From an uncultured Granulosicoccus sp. (lineage in GTDB: Bacteria > Pseudomonadota > Gammaproteobacteria > Granulosicoccales > Granulosicoccaceae): DNA of 64,000 nt. The notes under the pieces are model-generated. The model was not told where the DNA came from. It saw nothing but the letters and a program-made list of their open reading frames with translations, and made no database searches. Shown in pieces: positions 9,209 to 19,297 of the stretch; the first letter of the stretch is position 1, and each line of letters starts with the position of its first letter. Location: assembly GCA_947495035.1 (NCBI GenBank), contig CANLXI010000010.1, positions 144,561 through 208,560 of the forward strand, read 5' to 3'. The translations under genes and the position numbers were made by a program.

Positions 9209-10336
9209 ATGAAAGTCCTGATTCTCGGAACCGGCTTTGCCGGAGAAGGTCACGCCGATGCCTTTCGTGGCGCTGGCGTCGACGTGGTGGGTATTGTCGG
9301 ACGTACCCCGCATGTCGTCAGCAAGGTTGCTGAAAAGCTGGGTGTCCCCTACCACGGAAGCGATTGGCAGAGCGCGTTGCAAGAGTGTCGGCCGGACATC
9401 GTCTCCATCGCCACACCCGGGGGCGCGCATTACGAACCCATCAGGCAAGCCATCGACTTCGGCTGCCATGTGTTCTGCGACAAGCCCATGACAGACAACG
9501 CGGAGACCGCTGTCGAGCTCTATGAGCTTGCACGGCAGAAAGGCGTGAAGACAGCCTATGCCGCCAGCTTCCGCTTCACCTCCGGTGTATTACACGCGAA
9601 GCGACTGGTTGCCGAGGGTGCAATCGGCGAGCCTGTCGAAGTCGAGTGCATGTCTCACTTCAACCTCGAGAAAACCATTCCCTTTGGGTGGTCGCATCGC
9701 AAGGAGGAAGGCGGCGGTCGTCTCAACAACAACTTCACTCATACGCTGTCAATCGTGACATCGGTCATCGGTGAGCGCATTCTGTCGATCATGGGTGAGG
9801 TGCGCGATGACATGAGGAAAGCGCCGATCGTGGATGGCGTGCACAACTTCATGCAGAGACGAGAGTTCATTCCCTCGGACCTGAATGACCCATCGCTGAA
9901 GTGGGGAGAGAGTAACGTCGAGTGGTCCTATACCGTCATGGCCAGACTGGCCAGTCCATGGGCGACGAAGCCCGTCTCGGTTCTCTTCAAGCACGGCGGA
10001 CTGGTACCACGGTTCCACGAAGACCATATCGTTTTCTATGGCAAGGAAGGCGCAATCTATCTCAAGGGGCATTACGGCAGTGGCCAGCTGTACCTGTGGG
10101 GCAGGAACCAGGCCTGGGAGGAAATCGCACGCCCTGCCGACCTCATGGCATCGATACCGGATGTCGAGGGTGAGACGGAACAGTGCTGGCACTATCTCGC
10201 CCGCGAGTTCGTCAAGGACATCCGCGGCAAGGATGTCGAGCCCTACCCGACCTTCCGGGAAGGCAGCCAATACCAGCAGATCATCGACTTGATTCGCAGG
10301 AACGATGACTGGAAAGACGTCACCGACTTGCAATGA
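9209..10336 (+). CDS. Gfo/Idh/MocA-family NAD(P)-dependent oxidoreductase
   Basis: This 375-residue protein starts at 9209, nine bases after GAGGGAG; the longer frame to 9146 has no ribosome site. The N-terminal Rossmann fold opens MKVLILGTGFAGEGH, followed by VSIATPGGAHYEP and CDKPMTDN. The CDKP-type EKP motif supplies the catalytic lysine of this family. The C-terminal half is the alpha/beta substrate domain. Family members oxidise sugars, inositols or sugar acids. It is followed after 28 bp by a ManD-like dehydratase, so the pair probably degrades a hexuronate-type or other sugar-acid substrate. Confidence 0.88.
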   Translation: MKVLILGTGFAGEGHADAFRGAGVDVVGIVGRTPHVVSKVAEKLGVPYHGSDWQSALQECRPDIVSIATPGGAHYEPIRQAIDFGCHVFCDKPMTDNAETAVELYELARQKGVKTAYAASFRFTSGVLHAKRLVAEGAIGEPVEVECMSHFNLEKTIPFGWSHRKEEGGGRLNNNFTHTLSIVTSVIGERILSIMGEVRDDMRKAPIVDGVHNFMQRREFIPSDLNDPSLKWGESNVEWSYTVMARLASPWATKPVSVLFKHGGLVPRFHEDHIVFYGKEGAIYLKGHYGSGQLYLWGRNQAWEEIARPADLMASIPDVEGETEQCWHYLAREFVKDIRGKDVEPYPTFREGSQYQQIIDLIRRNDDWKDVTDLQ

Positions 10337-10364
10337 ACCGGCATCGTCAAAGGAGAACTCACGC

Positions 10365-11591
10365 ATGAAGATTACCGACGCCAGGGTATTTGTGGGTGGC
10401 CCGGCCAAGAACTATGTGACGCTCAAGATCATGACCGATCAGGGTGTTCACGGCCTCGGGGATGCCACTCTCAACAACCGCGAAACCCTGCCGGCAGCCT
10501 ATCTGCAGGACTACCTGATCCCGAACCTCATCGGCATGGATCCGCGCAACAGCGAAGACATCTGGCAACTCCTGTATCGAGGCGCCTACTTTCGTCGTGG
10601 CCCCATCGCCATGGCCGCCTATGGCGCCATTGACATGGCCTTGTGGGACATCAAGGGCAAACTGGCCGACATGCCGCTCTATCAACTGTTTGGCGGCAAG
10701 AGCCGCGAATCTGCCATGGTCTATGCACATGCAACCGGTGCCGACCTGGAAGACCTCGTCGATTCCATTGCCTACTATGTCGAGCAGGGCTACAAGGCCG
10801 TGCGTGTGCAATGCGGCATTCCCGGCATGCCAACAGCCAGTTATGCCGTGCCCGAGAAAAAGGGTGATGTGAAGAACTACATTTCCGACTTCAGCGGCAT
10901 CCGCCCCAAGGTAGAGATCTGGGATAGTGATCGCTACCTGCGCTTCATGCCTGAGGCTCTGGCGAAGATTCGCGAGCGTTTTGGTCCAGAGTTGCATATT
11001 CTGCACGATGTCCACCACCGACTCACGCCACGTGAAGCCGCCGAATTTGCCAAGGCAGTGGAGCCAATACGCCTGTTCTGGCTCGAAGATCCGACACCTG
11101 CCGAAGATCAGAATGCGCTCCGATTGATCCGGCAGCATTCCACCACACCCATAGCGATTGGTGAGGTGTTCAACTCGGTGTGGGAGTGCAACAGGCTGAT
11201 TGAAGAGGAATTGATCGACTTCATACGAATCGCCGTGACCTATGGCGGAGGCATCACACCGGTCAAGCGCATTGTCGATCTTGCCTCCTTTCACCACGTG
11301 CGCACCGGCTTTCACGGAGCCCCCAGCCACTCACCCATTTCCATGGCCGCTCAGGCACATCTGAATGCCTGGGCGCCCAATTTCGGCATCCAGGAATATC
11401 TGGTCCTGGGCACCCCGGAATGCGATGCCCTGTTCCCATCGGAACATCGCATGGAAAACGGCATGTTCCATGTCAGTGACGCGCCCGGTCTGGGCGTGGA
11501 GTTCGATGAATCCGAAGCTCGGCGCTACAGCTACCAGCCAGGCAGTCACCCGATCGTCAGACTGCAGGACGGAACAATGTGGAATTACTGA
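10365..11591 (+). CDS. Enolase-superfamily dehydratase, D-mannonate dehydratase (ManD/RspA) type
   Basis: This 408-residue protein has AAGGAGA eight bases before the ATG. It follows the ManD pattern: capping domain with RRGPIAMAAYGAIDMALWDIKGK, metal-binding residues in HDVHHR, WLEDPTPAED and AIGEVFNS, and a catalytic-site histidine in TGFHGAPSHSPI. Real ManD enzymes convert D-mannonate, and often D-gluconate, to 2-keto-3-deoxygluconate. The sequence does not separate these activities. Position after the Gfo/Idh gene suggests a two-step sugar-acid route. No KDG kinase or aldolase lies nearby. Confidence 0.88.
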   Translation: MKITDARVFVGGPAKNYVTLKIMTDQGVHGLGDATLNNRETLPAAYLQDYLIPNLIGMDPRNSEDIWQLLYRGAYFRRGPIAMAAYGAIDMALWDIKGKLADMPLYQLFGGKSRESAMVYAHATGADLEDLVDSIAYYVEQGYKAVRVQCGIPGMPTASYAVPEKKGDVKNYISDFSGIRPKVEIWDSDRYLRFMPEALAKIRERFGPELHILHDVHHRLTPREAAEFAKAVEPIRLFWLEDPTPAEDQNALRLIRQHSTTPIAIGEVFNSVWECNRLIEEELIDFIRIAVTYGGGITPVKRIVDLASFHHVRTGFHGAPSHSPISMAAQAHLNAWAPNFGIQEYLVLGTPECDALFPSEHRMENGMFHVSDAPGLGVEFDESEARRYSYQPGSHPIVRLQDGTMWNY

Positions 11592-11624
11592 CCGCCCCCT
11601 GATGACGGCCTCGGGAAGGTCCTT

Positions 11625-12773
11625 TCACTCACTGACATCGCCAGCAGTACCGCCAGAGCCGTGTGGCGACTGATCACAATCCTCCTCCTGCCATTGACGC
11701 AATACCTCGGCACCTGGCTGACAGCCTGCCGGTGGAGGACCTTGAATACGGCCCGGCGTTCGACTGAATCGTGGCGCCGGTGCCGGCTGAACGCAGCCAT
11801 CATGAGTTTCGAACACGACTCGGGACGCGTTGTGAGGGTGTTCAGCGGCGGCGCGCAATCCCAGTACCGGCGCAACGCAGCAATCGGTCCCTTCCAGCAG
11901 GGCACGCCAATGTGTCGAATCTCGCTGTGCAAAAAGGGTGGCCAGGCGTTTCTTCAGTCGTGGCCAGCACTCGGGGTTCTGGTAATCCTGAAAATCTTCG
12001 TCGTCCTGCAACCGCAGACATCGCAGGAACTCGCCATGGAACTTCGGCTCCAGAGGCCCGATCGATATCCACTCTCCGTCAGCACACTGATAGGTATTGT
12101 AATGGGGAGCGGCGCCATCCAGCAGATTCTCGCCTCGCCTGTCCTGCCAGCGATCATTGTGCATCAGACCATGCAGCATGGTACTCAGGTGCGCAGTACC
12201 ATCGCAGATGGCCGCATCGACCACCTGTCCCTTACCACTGGTCCGGCACTCGTACAAGGCCGCCATGATGCCAAAGGCCAGGTACATTGCACCACCACCA
12301 AAGTCGCCCAGCAGGTTCACCGGTATGGCAGGCCTGCCGTCCCGCTCGCCCATGGCACTCAAGACCCCGCTGATCGCAATGTAGTTGATGTCATGGCCAG
12401 CCGATCGAGCCAAAGGACCGTCCTGTCCCCAGCCTGTCATACGCCCGTACACCAGAGCAGGGTTCACCTGCCAGCACACCTCGGGGCCCAGACCCAGCCG
12501 CTCCATGACGCCAGGCCTGAAACCTTCAATCAGCACATCGGCCCTCGATAACAATTCAAGCGCAGTCGCAATACCGTCAGGGGTCTTCAGGTCTACAGCG
12601 ACAGCACGCTTGCCACGATTGAGCACATCGTAGTCAATGCCCAGCAGATTGTCGCTCTGCTGGCGTTCCAGCCGGACAACATCGGCCCCCATGTCTGCCA
12701 GCAGCATGGCTGCAAACGGTGCCGGACCCAGCCCTGCAAATTCGATGACGCGCAATCCTGTCAAGGGCCCCAA
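11625..12773 (-). CDS. Alpha-methylacyl-CoA racemase-like CoA-transferase family III protein
   Basis: I place the start at a TTG (12771-12773) with AGGAGA six bases upstream. The product then opens MGPLTGLRVIEFAGLGPAPF, just as AMACR proteins do. The longer open frame merely runs antisense through azlD and azlC. It has 382 residues. AMACR hallmarks are present: ADMGADVVRLER, GKRAVAVDLK, and the GRMTGWGQDGP...AGHDINYI region holding the catalytic His and Asp. Family members epimerise 2-methylacyl-CoA thioesters in branched-chain lipid or sterol side-chain breakdown. It is 68 bp downstream of azlD on the same strand. Confidence 0.87.
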   Translation of the reverse strand: MGPLTGLRVIEFAGLGPAPFAAMLLADMGADVVRLERQQSDNLLGIDYDVLNRGKRAVAVDLKTPDGIATALELLSRADVLIEGFRPGVMERLGLGPEVCWQVNPALVYGRMTGWGQDGPLARSAGHDINYIAISGVLSAMGERDGRPAIPVNLLGDFGGGAMYLAFGIMAALYECRTSGKGQVVDAAICDGTAHLSTMLHGLMHNDRWQDRRGENLLDGAAPHYNTYQCADGEWISIGPLEPKFHGEFLRCLRLQDDEDFQDYQNPECWPRLKKRLATLFAQRDSTHWRALLEGTDCCVAPVLGLRAAAEHPHNASRVVFETHDGCVQPAPAPRFSRTPGRIQGPPPAGCQPGAEVLRQWQEEDCDQSPHGSGGTAGDVSE

Positions 12774-12841
12774 TGGTCTCTCCTGTTCAGCGTCGTTAGC
12801 GTAATACCAGAGAATGCACCAGCATCGGCAGAACAGCCGAT

Positions 12842-13165
12842 TTACAGGAAAAACCGCAGTGCCAGAAACAGGGCCATTCCCGAGACGATGGTCCACAACA
12901 GATGCCGCGTGACAGCCACGAACACGATACTGGCAATGCCGGCCACCAGATACTCGTTGTGCAAGCTCAATTGCATCTCGCCCTGTGGTGCCAGCATCAT
13001 CGGTACCGTGATGGCACTCAGAACAGCTACTGGCACATAGCGCAGGGCCTTGATCAACCAGGCCGGCATGGGCAAGCGGCCACTGAGCGCAAGTACCGGA
13101 TATCGAACACCGAAGGTGACGATCATCATGCCCAGAATCAGGAGTGCTTCCTGCCAGTGAGTCAT
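12842..13165 (-). CDS. azlD: AzlD-family branched-chain amino-acid exporter, small subunit
   Basis: This 107-residue membrane protein has about four hydrophobic helices. The start at 13165 overlaps the azlC stop by ATGA. The sequence (GMMIVTFGVRYPVL, RYVPVAVLSAITVPM) matches the AzlD family. With AzlC it forms an exporter known to confer 4-azaleucine resistance and to export branched-chain amino acids (BrnFE-type). Both subunits are needed in characterised systems. Confidence 0.9.
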   Translation of the reverse strand: MTHWQEALLILGMMIVTFGVRYPVLALSGRLPMPAWLIKALRYVPVAVLSAITVPMMLAPQGEMQLSLHNEYLVAGIASIVFVAVTRHLLWTIVSGMALFLALRFFL

Positions 13166-13890
13166 GATGGCAATTCTCGAGATTTCGACATGGTCGTGCG
13201 CCTGCCACCGACCTCCACCAGCATGGCAATGGCAATCCCCGTCAGAGAACCCAGCATCAGACCCAGTTGATTGGGCCACTCACGCAACAGCAGTGAGACG
13301 GCACCTGCCACAACCGCACACAGGATCATCGGAACGTTCTGCAATAGAGGTACCACGATACCGATGAAGGTCACGACCATCGCAAATTCCAGCCCCCAAT
13401 TGGCCATCCCCTGAAGTTGCGTGCCGGCTACCATGCCGATAACCGTACACAGCAACCAGTTGGAATACATCGCCATCGACGAGCCCAGGTGATACCAGTG
13501 CGTGAAGGGGGAGTCATCGCCTCGGGCATAACGTTGCACCACCACGGCAAAGGTCTCGTCGGTAAGCCAGAAACCCAGCGGAATCAGCCAGCGCTGCGGC
13601 AGTCTCGACAGATAGGGTCCGAGAGAGGCCGAATACAGGGCATGGCGCAGATTCACGACAAACGTGGTGAGAACAATCACGAGGATACCGGCCCCTTGCG
13701 CCACCAGCCCCGCTGCCACGAATTGCGATGAACCTGCAAACACGAACAGACTCATGCCCAGGGTTGCGGCTATCGACAATCCGGCATTGATGGCCAGTGC
13801 GCCGAACAGTATGCCGAACGGGATGGCGCCTACCACCACAGGTATCGTGTCACGTGCGCCGGACCAGAATTCCGAGGATGCGTTTGACAT
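13162..13890 (-). CDS. azlC: AzlC-family branched-chain amino-acid exporter, large subunit
   Basis: This 242-residue membrane protein starts at MSNASSEF (13890). It has the AzlC signature near the N-terminus (GAIPFGILFGALA), FVFAGSSQFVA, and the VNLRHALYSASL loop. About seven helices are visible, and the C-terminal tail is basic. It is coupled to azlD by a 4-bp overlap. The ribosome site is weak. No Lrp or AsnC regulator adjoins, which is unusual for this exporter but not rare. Confidence 0.9.
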   Translation of the reverse strand: MSNASSEFWSGARDTIPVVVGAIPFGILFGALAINAGLSIAATLGMSLFVFAGSSQFVAAGLVAQGAGILVIVLTTFVVNLRHALYSASLGPYLSRLPQRWLIPLGFWLTDETFAVVVQRYARGDDSPFTHWYHLGSSMAMYSNWLLCTVIGMVAGTQLQGMANWGLEFAMVVTFIGIVVPLLQNVPMILCAVVAGAVSLLLREWPNQLGLMLGSLTGIAIAMLVEVGGRRTTMSKSRELPS

Positions 13891-14042
13891 GCTGATCGAG
13901 ATACAAGCTGTTAGGGGACGCAAACAGTTGATTTGCCAGCTTATACTATCTGATGCCAACGCGTTTTGGTTGCCCCTGCGACAAGTGACACTAGTACTGG
14001 TGCAGTTGCTCTGGCAAATGCACCCTCCCGCAGCGCGGAAGA

Positions 14043-16256
14043 TCAGCCATCAGTCTCGATCCCGATAACCTGCTCCACCAGTGGATGCACCTGGAAGATC
14101 ATCGTCGCCAGTGGTGGCAAGGTCAGATTTACCGAGTCGGGTCGGCCATGTGACGGAATGCTCGCCGCCATCACCTCCCCCAGATTACCCACACCACTGC
14201 CACCGTAGGCGGTACTGTCGCTGTTGAGTCGCTCGATATATCGACCGGGTACAGGTACGCCGATTCGGTAGTTGTAATGCACCACAGGCGTGAAATTGCA
14301 GACAACAACGACAAGGTCTTCAGCGGCCTTTCCGTGCCGAATGAATGCAACGACACCGTTGTCATTGTCCGTGCAATCGATCCACTCGAACCCTGATGAA
14401 TCGCAGTCCCTTTCGTAGAGCCCCGGTGTGTTCCTGTACAGCCGATTCAGGTCCCGCACCAGCCTCTGCACGCCTGCATGTTGAGGATCATCCAGCAGAT
14501 TCCAATCCAGCTCACCATCGTAGGCCCATTCGCGACCTTGCGCGAACTCCCCTCCCATGAACAGGAGCTTCTTGCCGGGATGCGCGTACATGAACGCGTA
14601 ATACAACCGCAAATTGGCGAATTGCTGCCAGGCATCCCCTGGCATTCGTGCCAGCAGCGAGCCTTTGCCGTGCACCACCTCGTCGTGGGACAAGGGCAGA
14701 ACGAAATTTTCAGTGAAGGCGTACAGCAGGCTGAAGGTGATCTTGTCCTGATGAAATCGTCGATGAATCGGATCTTCCTTGAAGAAGCTCAGCGTATCGT
14801 GCATCCAGCCCATGTTCCACTTGTAGGTGAAACCCAGGCCGCCCAGATAGACAGGCCGAGACACCATTGGCCAGGCAGTGGATTCCTCAGCCATGGTCAT
14901 CCCGCCGTGAGCATGCACCACCGTGTTCATCTGTTGAAGAAAGGCCACGACTGCCAGATTTTCGTTGCCTCCATGTTCGTTGGGTATCCACTCGCCATCT
15001 TCACGTGAATAATCCAGATAAAGCATTGATGCCACCGCGTCAACCCGCAATACATCGATGTGATATTCCTCTATCCAGAACAAGGCATTGGCAAGCAGGT
15101 AGTTCACTACCTCATTGCGCCCATAGTTGAAAATCAGAGTGCCCCAATCGCTATGCGCCCCCTGACGCGGATCGGCATGCTCGTACAGATGAGTGCCATC
15201 GAACTCACCAAGCCCATGGGTATCGCGAGGAAAGTGCGCAGGTACCCAGTCCAGAATCACACCAATGCCTTCGCGGTGACAGCGATCGATGAACATCTTG
15301 AACTCGTGTGGTGTACCAGAACGCCAGGTTGGCGCATACATTCCGATGGGCTGATAACCCCATGAGCCATCGAACGGGTGTTCGGTAACCGGCAACAACT
15401 CGATATGGGTATAGCCCATCTCCTTTACATATGGCACCAGTTCATCGGAGAGTTCCTGGTAGCTCATCCATTGCGAGTACTCACCAGCCTTGCGTTTCCA
15501 TGAGCCCAGATGCACCTCGTAGATGGACACCGGTGCATCCAGTGCGGTCGCGCTGGCCCGGTTTGCCAGGTAATCGCTATCGCCCCATTGCATCTCGATA
15601 TCATCCGGGACAATGGAGGCGTTCCCCGGGGGCGGTTCGAAGTAGCGTCCAAAGGGATCAGCCTTGAGTGGCAACAAGGTGCCGTCGCGCCCCTTGATTT
15701 CGAATTTATACAACTCACCGGGCATCAGACCGGGAACGAACAGATCCCAGGCCCCGCTATCAGGGTGTGCCCGCATGACATGTCGGCGACCATCCCAGTC
15801 GTTGAAAGGTCCGACGACACTCACACGCCGGGCATTGGGTGCCCAGACGGCAAAGTGTACGCCGGTGACACCATCGCATTCCATGACTTTGGCACCCAGC
15901 TTGTCGTAGAGCTTCAGATGGGTACCCTCACCCATCAGATATCGGTCCATGTCACCCAGCAGTGATGGAAATCGATAGGGGTCATCGATCGTGCAGTACT
16001 CCTGACCTGTATGCACACGTAGACGGTAACCGTTGGTGGCAGGAAGCAAAGTGGCTTCGAACAATCCGGGATGCCTCATCGACATGTCGGCCAATACCGA
16101 GCCCCGATGATCTACCACCTCGACCGCGTCAGCCTGTGGTTGCAGCGTACGCACCACGACGTGCCTGTTCTCGGAATGCGGCCCCAACACCGCAAACGGA
16201 TCATGATGATCTCCACGGGAAACAGCCTCCACGGTCTCTCTGTCGACAACGGTCAT
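14043..16256 (-). CDS. glgB: 1,4-alpha-glucan branching enzyme
   Basis: This 737-residue protein is close to E. coli GlgB (728). An N-terminal CBM48-type module (DPFAVLGPH) precedes the GH13 barrel. Barrel motifs are visible: [26 protein letters not shown] with the nucleophile Asp, MAEESTAWP with the acid/base Glu, and [13 protein letters not shown]. The C-terminal all-beta domain is complete. It cuts alpha-1,4 glucan and rejoins the piece by alpha-1,6 bonds to branch glycogen. It begins 12 bp after glgC. Glycogen synthase (glgA), phosphorylase and debranching enzyme are not in this window. Confidence 0.96.
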   Translation of the reverse strand: MTVVDRETVEAVSRGDHHDPFAVLGPHSENRHVVVRTLQPQADAVEVVDHRGSVLADMSMRHPGLFEATLLPATNGYRLRVHTGQEYCTIDDPYRFPSLLGDMDRYLMGEGTHLKLYDKLGAKVMECDGVTGVHFAVWAPNARRVSVVGPFNDWDGRRHVMRAHPDSGAWDLFVPGLMPGELYKFEIKGRDGTLLPLKADPFGRYFEPPPGNASIVPDDIEMQWGDSDYLANRASATALDAPVSIYEVHLGSWKRKAGEYSQWMSYQELSDELVPYVKEMGYTHIELLPVTEHPFDGSWGYQPIGMYAPTWRSGTPHEFKMFIDRCHREGIGVILDWVPAHFPRDTHGLGEFDGTHLYEHADPRQGAHSDWGTLIFNYGRNEVVNYLLANALFWIEEYHIDVLRVDAVASMLYLDYSREDGEWIPNEHGGNENLAVVAFLQQMNTVVHAHGGMTMAEESTAWPMVSRPVYLGGLGFTYKWNMGWMHDTLSFFKEDPIHRRFHQDKITFSLLYAFTENFVLPLSHDEVVHGKGSLLARMPGDAWQQFANLRLYYAFMYAHPGKKLLFMGGEFAQGREWAYDGELDWNLLDDPQHAGVQRLVRDLNRLYRNTPGLYERDCDSSGFEWIDCTDNDNGVVAFIRHGKAAEDLVVVVCNFTPVVHYNYRIGVPVPGRYIERLNSDSTAYGGSGVGNLGEVMAASIPSHGRPDSVNLTLPPLATMIFQVHPLVEQVIGIETDG

Positions 16257-16268
16257 GGCAATGTCCTT

Positions 16269-17543
16269 TTATCGTACGCTGTGCAGGCTTTGTCCCAACA
16301 TATCCGGCGTCACCAGCACCACGCCCTTGTCTGTCACGCGAAAGCCGCGTGCTCTGTCCTGCTCATGGTCCTCACCAATGACCGTATTCTCAGGCAAGTG
16401 ACAACCTCGATCGATGATGGCCTTTTGAATGCGGCAATGACGCCCGACCTCGACATCTGGCAACAGCACCGAATCGGTCACTGTCGAATACGAATGCACC
16501 GTGACATTGGAGAACAACAGCGAGCGGTTGATTCTTGCACCTGATATGACGCACCCCCCCGACACCATGGAATCGTGCGCTTCTCCGCGCCTGTCATCGT
16601 CATTGAATACGAATTTTGCCGGTGGCAGTTGCGTCTGATGCGTCAGGATCGGCCATTCCTGATCGTACAGGTTCAATTGAGGTTCCACAGATACCAGTTC
16701 CATATGCGCCTCCCAGTACGCGTCCAGCGTTCCGACATCCCTCCAGAAAGCCTGTTTACCGGTGTCCGCATCACGGAATGGGTAGGCAAACACATTGTTG
16801 TTTTCGATCATCGACGGAATGATGTCGTTACCGAAATCGTGCTGTGAGTCCTCGCTGTCCGCATCCGCAATCAATTGGTCGAAAAGAAACTGCGTATTGA
16901 AGATATAGTTACCCATCGAGGCAAGGGTCAGTGCGTCATTGCCGGGAATGGGCGTCGGGTGATCCGGCTTTTCATCAAAACGCAGCACACGACTATCCTC
17001 GTTCACCGTCATGACGCCAAACGAACCGGCTGCTTCGGCAATGGGGACTTCCAGGCAAGAGACGGTCATATCCGCCTCGTTGGCCACGTGAAAAGCCAAC
17101 ATGGGTCCATAGTCCATCTTGTAGATATGATCGCCGGAGAGCACCAGCACGTAATCGGGTTTATGCGTTCGGATGATATCCAGATTCTGATAGATGGCAT
17201 CAGCGGTGCCGGAATACCACTCGTCCCCCGTGCGTTGTGATGCAGGAAGCACCTCCACGAACTCACCCAGTTCGCTCTGGAAGTTGCTCCACCCTCGCAC
17301 CAGATGGCGTACGAGAGAGTGCGACTTGTATTGAGTGAGCACTCCAATACGACGTATTCCCGAATTGACACAGTTCGACAACGGAAAATCGATGATGCGA
17401 CATTTTCCGCCAAAGGGCACCCCCGGCTTGGCTCGCCAGTCCGTCAACTCATACAGCCGCGAACCACGCCCGCCTGCCAACACCAATGCCAGCGTCTTTT
17501 TTGTCAGACGACTAACGTAGCGAGAATCCTGATCAATTGCCAT
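16269..17543 (-). CDS. glgC: Glucose-1-phosphate adenylyltransferase
   Basis: This 424-residue protein starts at 17543, MAIDQDSR, with AAGGA upstream; the longer frame has no coding character. The nucleotidyltransferase signature [16 protein letters not shown], the [17 protein letters not shown] segment and [12 protein letters not shown] are all present. A left-handed helix C-terminal domain with the [11 protein letters not shown] / [13 protein letters not shown] repeats follows. It makes ADP-glucose from glucose-1-phosphate and ATP, the committed and allosterically controlled step of glycogen synthesis. It is co-directional with glgB (12-bp gap). Confidence 0.96.
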   Translation of the reverse strand: MAIDQDSRYVSRLTKKTLALVLAGGRGSRLYELTDWRAKPGVPFGGKCRIIDFPLSNCVNSGIRRIGVLTQYKSHSLVRHLVRGWSNFQSELGEFVEVLPASQRTGDEWYSGTADAIYQNLDIIRTHKPDYVLVLSGDHIYKMDYGPMLAFHVANEADMTVSCLEVPIAEAAGSFGVMTVNEDSRVLRFDEKPDHPTPIPGNDALTLASMGNYIFNTQFLFDQLIADADSEDSQHDFGNDIIPSMIENNNVFAYPFRDADTGKQAFWRDVGTLDAYWEAHMELVSVEPQLNLYDQEWPILTHQTQLPPAKFVFNDDDRRGEAHDSMVSGGCVISGARINRSLLFSNVTVHSYSTVTDSVLLPDVEVGRHCRIQKAIIDRGCHLPENTVIGEDHEQDRARGFRVTDKGVVLVTPDMLGQSLHSVR

Positions 17544-17677
17544 ACATGAATCCTTCTGTTTCCAGTCAGTGGTTATCGAACATTTGCCAACGGATGTCGA
17601 GTGAGTTTGCCAGCCCTGTTTGCATGTCACATGACCCACCGCTGATGGTTCACGGTGGTTTCTTGAGGGAGTGGCTA

Positions 17678-19201
17678 CTACTCTGGCATGACATACAAAG
17701 TCCCTTCCAGATAGCGACGCAGCGTACTCTCGGTACCGTCTGCCCACAGAGCCTTCAAGGCACGCGTGAACGGTTGGCTGAAGAGCCTGACGTGAGCCAG
17801 ATCCCCGTAAATTTCACGCATGCCAAGCCAGGCCCCCGGATCAGAGCGAGCTGCACGAGCGCGCTCGACAAGGTGACCCCAGGAAGGGTCGTTGGCTTCG
17901 ATAACGGCGCCACTTTCCGTCTCGCCAAAGCAGTAGCGGCACCACAGAGCTGAAGCGAGTGCCAGCCCCTCTACGCTATCGCCCTCGGTCGTGCGATCGA
18001 TGATGCTGGGTACGATGAACTTTGGCTGCCTGTTCGATCCGTCCAGACACAGGCGCCGCACGGTATCCACCACGTGCGGATTGCGGAAGCGCGATACGAT
18101 CGCCGCATAGTAGGCTTCAAGGTCAGTATCGGGTACAGGCGGTACGATGGGTAGAATCTCCTCGCGTTCCACCCTGTCCAGAAAGCCGCTAATCAGTGGA
18201 TGTGCCATGGCGTCCCCCGAGCCTTCGATGTCGAGCAACCCGGCCGGGTAGGCAATCAGGGCGTGTCCGCCATTGAGGATGCGAATTTTCATGGTCTCGA
18301 ATGGCGTCACATCTTCCACGAATTGAACGCCAACGGCCTCCCACCGAGGGCGACCGTCCACGAACTTGTCTTCAAGTACCCACTGCAGGTAGTCCTCACA
18401 GAATACCGGCGCTGCATCGGCTATACCCAACTTGTCGGCGACAAGACGTCGCTCCCTGTCGCCGGTGGCGGGGGCAATCCGGTCAACCATCCCGTTGGGA
18501 AAACTCGAATGCGCATCGATCCACAGCGCCAGCGCGGGTTCAACCAGGCTCGCCATGCCGACCACGGCACGCCGAGTCACCATACCGTTATGTGGCAGAT
18601 TGTCGCAGGACATCACGGTGAAGGCCTGCTGACCTCTGTTCCGCCGTGTTCTCAGCGCTCGTGTAATCAGTCCGAATACCGTGGAGGGTGAATCGAAATT
18701 CGTGGCATCCGCCTTGATCGCCGGGTGTTGCGCATCAAACAGGCCACTCTCAGCGTCTACAAAGTAACCCCCTTCGGTTACCGTCAGTGACACGATACGA
18801 ATCGCCGGATTCTCCAGTGCCGCCAGAATGGCCGCGCTGTCAGCCGGTGGCAGGTAATCGATCATGACTCCGGTGACGCGGGAATCACTTGTGGTTGCAG
18901 ATTGCGCAGTCACCGTGCCCAACCAATCCTGGCTCATCAGCTGATCGCGCGCCTGCGCATCACCAGGCATGACGCTCGCGCCAATGACGGCCCAGTCAAG
19001 GTCACGTCCCTCGTTCATCAGAGCGTCCAGATAGATACCTTGATGGGCCCGATGAAAGTTGCCCACGCCAAAATGCACGATTCCGGCGGACAATGAATCT
19101 CGCCCATAGCAAGGTCGAGCAACCGCTTCGGGCAGGTCGTCAAGCGTCTCCAATGAGAGCGATACCCCCCTGGCCCGCACAGTTGTCTCGTCCGTTGTCA
19201 T
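17678..19201 (-). CDS. Mannitol dehydrogenase-family polyol/fructuronate oxidoreductase
   Basis: This 507-residue protein belongs to the long-chain polyol-specific dehydrogenases. Visible marks are the Rossmann region [12 protein letters not shown], the family signature LTVTEGGYF, and the K-x5-N-x2-H catalytic site in [11 protein letters not shown]. Mannitol 2-dehydrogenase (mannitol to fructose) is the likeliest activity because the same strand carries a polyol-type binding protein. Fructuronate, tagaturonate or arabinitol oxidation would look the same at this level. It lies 96 bp after the permease gene, with a hairpin in the gap. Confidence 0.87.
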   Translation of the reverse strand: MTTDETTVRARGVSLSLETLDDLPEAVARPCYGRDSLSAGIVHFGVGNFHRAHQGIYLDALMNEGRDLDWAVIGASVMPGDAQARDQLMSQDWLGTVTAQSATTSDSRVTGVMIDYLPPADSAAILAALENPAIRIVSLTVTEGGYFVDAESGLFDAQHPAIKADATNFDSPSTVFGLITRALRTRRNRGQQAFTVMSCDNLPHNGMVTRRAVVGMASLVEPALALWIDAHSSFPNGMVDRIAPATGDRERRLVADKLGIADAAPVFCEDYLQWVLEDKFVDGRPRWEAVGVQFVEDVTPFETMKIRILNGGHALIAYPAGLLDIEGSGDAMAHPLISGFLDRVEREEILPIVPPVPDTDLEAYYAAIVSRFRNPHVVDTVRRLCLDGSNRQPKFIVPSIIDRTTEGDSVEGLALASALWCRYCFGETESGAVIEANDPSWGHLVERARAARSDPGAWLGMREIYGDLAHVRLFSQPFTRALKALWADGTESTLRRYLEGTLYVMPE

Positions 19202-19238
19202 GGAGATGCCTCACGTCAAGTGTCAGAATCGTTGACAA

Positions 19239-19264
19239 GTGATGCGGTATGGCTACCGCATCAC
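19239..19264 (-). terminator. Hairpin between permease and dehydrogenase genes
   Basis: GTGATGCGGTA (19239-19249) and TACCGCATCAC (19254-19264) form an 11-bp perfect stem with a TGGC loop, 33 bp after the permease stop. No long T-run follows on the minus strand, so partial termination or mRNA processing between the two genes is as likely as full termination. Confidence 0.45.
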
Positions 19265-19297
19265 TCGGTTCACTGCTCTTTCGTGCAATCTGCCTGA

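Noticed and set aside
12774..13235. N-terminal extension of the racemase to 536 residues
   Set aside because: The extra part runs antisense-like in a shifted frame through azlD and azlC, while a TTG with a good ribosome site gives the exact family N-terminus.
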